NCBI GenBank assembly: GCA_029582165.1
Contig: CM055873.1
Location: forward strand, 45,687,295-45,751,294
DNA length: 64,000 nucleotides
DNA from: Portulaca oleracea
Lineage: Eukaryota > Streptophyta > Magnoliopsida > Caryophyllales > Portulacaceae
Reading direction: 5' to 3'
Positions 62,277-64,000 of the stretch are shown in pieces. The notes below the pieces were generated by a model. The model was not told the DNA's origin. It saw only the letters and a list, made by a program, of their open reading frames with translations, and ran no database searches. The translations under genes were made by a program, and so were the position numbers. Every line of letters begins with the position of its first letter. Position 1 is the stretch's first letter.

Positions 62277-62542
62277 AAACACACCTCTGCTGGATCAAGA
62301 TGCAAATCATCTTTCAAGTAAAAACTCACAGCAAGCCTAGAGAGGCCTAAAACACCCTGGACAAAATAGACCATGGCAACAGCAATTGTGTCTGGTGACA
62401 TATCCACTCCAAAGCATCTCATGAAGCTTGTAGAAGCACCCTTCCGACGAAAGAAAGCTTTACTTGAAGACCGTGAATCCTCAACATCAGCAGTCAATAT
62501 TTCTCCTTCTCTTGAATCTAGACCAAGGATAATCAGAGACAT
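55014..62542 (-). CDS. FBT1: Folate-biopterin transporter, chloroplast type (FBT1-like), 8 exons visible
   Basis: Eight minus-strand exons join in phase: 62285-62542, 61199-61263, 60942-61104, 59960-60108, 59614-59868, 59340-59508, 59105-59197 and 55014-55313. They give 483 residues. The protein matches the plant and cyanobacterial BT1/FBT family of the major facilitator superfamily, which moves folates and pterins across membranes; the closest named relative is the plastid-envelope FBT1. Seen in order: [98 protein letters not shown] and a short acidic tail ending EDIEMKSN. There is enough hydrophobic sequence for about 12 helices. FBT1 proteins have a longer N-terminus with a transit peptide; here the frame is closed just above the ATG at 62542. 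Either that ATG is used, or a splice acceptor near 62524 links to upstream exons. The last intron is 3.8 kb and carries a foldback element. Confidence 0.93.
57843..57965. repeat. Short direct repeats in the transporter intron
   Basis: GGTTTACATGTTAAATAA and TTTTTTATATAGCTTGGT recur two to three times with A-rich spacers. Confidence 0.6.
58070..58532. mobile_element. Long-arm foldback element in the last transporter intron
   Basis: Left-arm words TATATACCCCCTAAGGT, TAATTGCAAAGTTC, GTTTGCAA and AACTTTG(T/C)TACTA reappear complemented, in order, on the right arm (58440-58530). The arms are about 100 bp. The shape fits a Mutator-like MITE; no target duplication is clear. Confidence 0.65.
62210..62274. 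repeat. (GA)n microsatellite at the edge of a transporter intron
   Basis: About 32 GA units, ending 10 bp from the splice donor at 62284; transcribed as (TC)n. A (CA/CG)n patch adjoins at 62184-62209. Confidence 0.97.
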
Positions 62543-63296
62543 TTAGAGAGAGACACGGGATGACTACAAGGATACTCATCGTTGCTTTATTCCCTTAAGT
62601 CTCAATAAATCAATACTACTTGAAACCTATGTATTGTCCCCCCCCCCCCCCCCCAAAAGAAAGAACTTGTCATTTTTTACTTGTCCAAGATAAAGCTTAG
62701 TTTTGTTTTTCTTTTCTTCATTTTAGTTTTATTGGTGTTAGGGGGTGTTCCTTCACTTGACTACCTCCCTTCTTGAAGACTAGACCATAGAAATGATTGA
62801 GTACATGTAAACATTTTCACCCTGACAGGCAGTATAAGAAACTCGATTTGCTGGGCTTGGCATCTCAAAATAAAAACTTCAAAAGAATCTGGTCGTATTC
62901 AACAAACTACTTCTGTTGGGGCCACACAGCCGGGCCACATAGTCTTCCAAAACTAGAGTCAGAATATAAATTTTACTATGAATCTATGAAGCATGTACAC
63001 TTGGCATGGGTGCCACGTCTCTTATTGGACACCAACACTAGCATGCCATGGACACAATAGCAAACTAAAAAATAGAACTAAAACACATGCACGCCCCTTG
63101 TACAACACCTATGTTGCATGCATAGGGACAATCATATCATATATGAATAACCAAAGTTGTGAGATGTTCTTTTGTTTTATTATTTATAGATGTACCAAAT
63201 TATGTAATTAATATACTCCACATTTGAAGGAGATCTATTGTTTATGGCTGAATATCATTCGTTTCTGTGAAGTATATAGGAGGTTGTGAGGGCAAT
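62543..63296. other. Upstream flank of the visible transporter exons
   Basis: CTCTCTCT directly precedes the ATG at 62542. A run of about 17 C lies at 62638-62654. No further exon is recognised in this part. Confidence 0.4.
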
Positions 63297-63707
63297 TGTT
63301 AGAGCTGCCATTGTTAGTTTCTGTCTGTTACAGTTTGTTATTTTCCCTCTCTTTATTGTTAGCCTTGGTATGCGGCTGTATATATATATCCTTCCTTGGG
63401 ATATTTCATGTATGAGATATTGATATACATCAGAGCCGAAAGGTTCTTCTTCCAAATTCTGATTACATCAGTTCTCTATAGTCTTCATCCTCTTTCTATG
63501 GCGACTAGAGAGAACATTTACAATGATGATCCATTGTTCTTGCAAGCATCGGATCATCCTGGTATGCAATTGATCAACGTCAAGCTTAATGGAGCCAATT
63601 ACCAGCATTGGAGCAGAGCTATGCAGATGGCATTGAGGAGCAAGAACAAGCTGGGGTTCTTGGATGGCAAATGTGCTAAAACCGTAGCAAGTGCTACGTG
63701 TGTTTGA
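63297..63707 (+). mobile_element. Ty1/copia fragment: LTR-like leader plus start of gag
   Basis: TGTTAGAGCTGCC at 63297 looks like an LTR start and is preceded by a purine-rich GGAGGTTGTGAGGG. About 200 bp later an ATG at 63499 opens a reading frame of the copia gag N-terminal type, with DPLFLQASDHPGMQLINVKL and NYQHWSRAMQMALRSKNK. The frame ends after some 70 residues and no primer binding site, protease or pol follows. It is a truncated copy between the transporter exons and the candidate exon at 63.8 kb. Confidence 0.6.
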
Positions 63708-63744
63708 CAACTTGATGGAGAGAGAGCATCATAAAAAAGTTTAC

Positions 63745-63849
63745 CTAATTTTCTACATCCCATTTTGGCCCTTCTCCATTTCCAGAAAATGACATTTCAT
63801 TTTCCTGTACTTTCTCATCAGAAACAGGCTTGAAGTTCCCCAGTATTTT
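63745..63849 (-). other. Candidate upstream exon (possibly of the transporter)
   Basis: On the minus strand an AG at 63851-63850 precedes about 34 sensible codons (FKPVSDEKVQENEMSFSGNG and onward). A TAG follows, immediately before a GTAAAC donor-like site. The composition resembles the polar stretch expected between a transit peptide and the first helix of FBT1. The phase does not join cleanly to the exon at 62542, and the final TAG is in frame, so this may instead be the end of another gene or a decayed exon. Confidence 0.25.
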
Positions 63850-64000
63850 CTAATTCATCCGATGAGGTTCAACTTTCAAGCAATCAATAGGGGATATCAA
63901 AAGTATTTGTCAAATAAGAGAATCAAACCCTGTGAACATATTTGCATTCTGCAGAGGTGTGCAAACCCCCCCCCCCCTTTTTCCCCATTTTTTCTGTTCA

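Overview
This window looks like nuclear DNA of a flowering plant, most likely a eudicot. It is AT-rich and intergenic-heavy. Its genes carry many short exons with GT/AG introns, and the proteins belong to plant-only or plastid families. The rest is dense with plant transposons: CACTA, hAT-like, Mutator-like and Harbinger/Tourist-like MITEs, Ty1/copia, L1 LINE tails, and TS/Au-type SINEs. I see no bacterial, organellar or CRISPR signature. The species cannot be named from this stretch.

Four host genes are supported, all on the minus strand. (1) Positions 1-6066: a six-exon gene for an uncharacterised plant protein with glycine-rich hydrophobic segments, running off the left edge; its introns hold a MITE, a SINE and a foldback element. 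(2) 7728-9133: a three-exon gene for a 370-residue single-pass membrane protein with a Cys cluster. (3) 24212-24589: a single-exon DUF1677 gene with a TATA box about 160 bp upstream. (4) 55014-62542: eight exons of a chloroplast-type folate-biopterin transporter close to FBT1. Its transit-peptide exon(s) are not confidently visible and probably lie beyond position 62542 or off the right edge.

Between the genes, 9.2-24 kb holds hAT-like elements, a minisatellite, and a 5.6-kb CACTA transposon (16368-21945) with TCT target duplications, palindromic subterminal repeats and a decayed TNP2-type transposase. The same transposon also carries three long near-perfect foldbacks. 25-32 kb holds MITEs (two nested in older ones), a LINE fragment and a Tourist element. 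32.8-38 kb is a complete-looking Ty1/copia element with near-identical LTRs but a shattered coding region. 38-54 kb is a repeat-rich, gene-free tract with MITEs, a 260-bp mini-CACTA, two retroposed tails and microsatellites.

The genes do not form a pathway. FBT1 should move folate or biopterin across the plastid envelope; the others are uncharacterised. The most unusual feature is the foldback array inside the CACTA element, which could yield hairpin or microRNA-like transcripts.
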